From Streptomyces uncialis (GTDB lineage Bacteria > Actinomycetota > Actinomycetes > Streptomycetales > Streptomycetaceae): 64,000 nt of DNA. The stretch spans positions 4,588,001 through 4,652,000 of the forward strand of contig NZ_CP109583.1 in NCBI RefSeq assembly GCF_036250755.1. The letters are read 5' to 3'. The notes beneath the pieces are model-generated. The model had not been told where the DNA came from, did not search any database, and saw only the letters and a list, made by a program, of their open reading frames with translations. This document shows positions 63,050 to 64,000 of this stretch, in pieces. Made by a program: the position numbers and the translations under genes. Positions within the stretch are counted from its first letter, which is position 1; each line of letters begins with the position of its first letter.

Positions 63050-63901
63050 TCACTTGGAGATCCCGAAGACGGCGCCGGAAGCGTGGACGGTTCCATGGAA
63101 ATTCTGAACCACCCTTTCCCGCACCGCCGTTGATGTGTCGTCCGCAGCGGCCCCGGACGGGCCCGCAGCGTCGGACCGGTGCCCCGGAGCGGACCGGGGC
63201 AGGTCGTCGGACCGCGCGGGAGCAGCGGGTACGTCCGCGTCCCGCGTCCCTGTCACCGCGTCCGGGGCGGCCGGGGCGTCGAGCCCCAGGGTGTGCACGT
63301 CATGGCCGGGCACCCAGATCCAGGCCCGCCCGGCGTACTCCTTCTCCTCGATCCGCACCTGGAGGAAGTCGCGGGCGCGGACGGTGGTGTACGCCTCCCG
63401 CACTACGTCGTTGAAGACGGTGGCGGAGACGGCGACGGCGAGCGGGGCGTCCTCGGCCGCCGCCAGCGCGCTCCGCAGCACCCGGCTGTCGAGGAGGCGG
63501 CCGATCTCGACCGGGGCGCGGCCGACGAAGCCGTTGGCCCCCGGGGACGCCGTCCCGAAGTGCAGGGCGGCCCGCAGCTCCAGCCAGGAGTCCCGGACCC
63601 GGCCGTGGTTGAAGGCCCGCAGCCCGGCGTCCAGCCGGCGCATGAACGTGTCCACCATCGCGGGCTCGGACGCGCCCTCCGGCAGGACGGCCATGACCGA
63701 GTCACCCGCCTGCTGGACCGCCCACGCGGCCATGTCCTCACCGGCCGCGCGGGCGGCCACGCCGACGAGCTGGGGGATCGCCTCCTGGAAGCAGCTCTGG
63801 GTGAGCACGTCGGCCCGGCCGTACCCCTTCGCGTCGACGGCCAGCAGCAGTCTGCGGCCGAATGTGTCCAGGCCGCCGGGTCCGCCTGCGATCGTTGTCA
63901 T
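63050..63901 (-). CDS. Nucleotidyl-cyclase-fold effector with C-terminal signalling motif
   Basis: 283 residues from ATG 63901. The fold of class III cyclases is visible: RLLLAVDAKGYGRADVLTQ with metal-type Asp23, VQQAGDSVMAVLPEGASEP with Asp67 in the GD turn, LELRAALHFGTASPGANGFV, GRAPVEIGRLLDSRVLRSAL and a final strand set (YAGRAWIWVPGHDV). Both metal Asp are present, so catalysis is possible; the substrate is not known, though related proteins are effectors in bacterial conflict systems. A disordered Ala/Asp/Arg-rich region leads to the last 20 residues, VVQNFHGTVHASGAVFGIS plus Lys, which recur in the next protein. The frame extends 32 codons upstream without support. Confidence 0.72.
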   Translation of the reverse strand: MTTIAGGPGGLDTFGRRLLLAVDAKGYGRADVLTQSCFQEAIPQLVGVAARAAGEDMAAWAVQQAGDSVMAVLPEGASEPAMVDTFMRRLDAGLRAFNHGRVRDSWLELRAALHFGTASPGANGFVGRAPVEIGRLLDSRVLRSALAAAEDAPLAVAVSATVFNDVVREAYTTVRARDFLQVRIEEKEYAGRAWIWVPGHDVHTLGLDAPAAPDAVTGTRDADVPAAPARSDDLPRSAPGHRSDAAGPSGAAADDTSTAVRERVVQNFHGTVHASGAVFGISK

Positions 63902-64000
63902 GACACCCCTAGTGGTGCGCGGTGGAGGGTAGTTGTGGGAGGGAAGGATGCTCCGTCGGGCAACTCCGGTTCCGCTGGGCGGAGTTGTTACCCGCACGTA

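Overview
The window is very GC-rich actinobacterial chromosome with strongly G/C-biased third codon positions and frequent GTG or TTG starts. Its gene content is typical of Streptomyces: aerobic cobalamin genes, an ECF sigma factor with a SnoaL-like tail, a CspA-type cold-shock gene beside a DEAD-box helicase, a PimB-like mannosyltransferase and a pirin. The species cannot be named from sequence alone. I see no rRNA, tRNA, CRISPR array or intact insertion sequence.

Layout. 0.36-4.0 kb: minus-strand cobG-cobH-cobIJ operon. 4.3-10.2 kb: an inserted-looking island made of a small basic protein, an XRE regulator, a 25-bp perfect inverted repeat, and the plus-strand genes for an HNH-like zinc protein, a ParB-fold protein and an SNF2-type helicase. 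10.4-14.4 kb: a cobalamin riboswitch and cobN. 14.5-22 kb: erythromycin-esterase-like protein, small beta-barrel-like protein, ECF sigma factor, a DinB protein between two paralogous membrane proteins, and an MMPL transporter. 22.4-25.3 kb: divergent CAP-domain gene (apparent frameshift) and a sigma-factor/transmembrane/CAP fusion. 25.6-33.2 kb: secreted DUF11-type protein, bacterial PH-domain protein, two-component system, a parS-like site, PimB-like glycosyltransferase, pirin. 33.7-39 kb: XRE-TPR regulator, secreted peptidase, decayed DNA. 39.0-44.2 kb: a five-gene overlapping operon led by a TIR protein and an NTPase. 44.2-47.3 kb: small zinc protein, repeats, cobM and cobL. 48-50.5 kb: cspA, DEAD helicase, small conserved protein. 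50.6-56.1 kb: GMC oxidoreductase operon, virginiamycin-B-lyase-like gene, truncated alpha/beta hydrolase. 56.5-57 kb: two small genes. 57.2-63.9 kb: a four-gene minus-strand operon reading nucleotidyl-cyclase-like protein, NTPase, band-7/coiled-coil protein, DUF4407 membrane protein.

The most interesting content is a pair of conflict-type loci (39.0-44.2 kb and 57.2-63.9 kb). Each couples a putative effector (TIR or nucleotidyl-cyclase fold) to a divergent P-loop NTPase that appears to be of one family in both loci. In each locus a short Gly/aromatic-rich motif at the effector C-terminus recurs near the NTPase N-terminus: TFVSEPQGPVHTGSGHLYQ versus TYVSDPQGAVNSGSGHQYN, and VVQNFHGTVHASGAVFGIS versus VSQYFYGSVAAPHAHFGIG. 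The two motifs differ between loci. This is the layout expected for amyloid-type (RHIM/BASS-like) homotypic signalling between an NLR-like sensor and its effector. The HNH/ParB/SNF2 island inside the cob region is a third candidate defence system.

A family of GC-rich intergenic repeats built on GCGCAGTTCCCCGCGCCCCT-like units recurs in at least seven gaps between genes, and two gaps share a longer element in opposite orientation.
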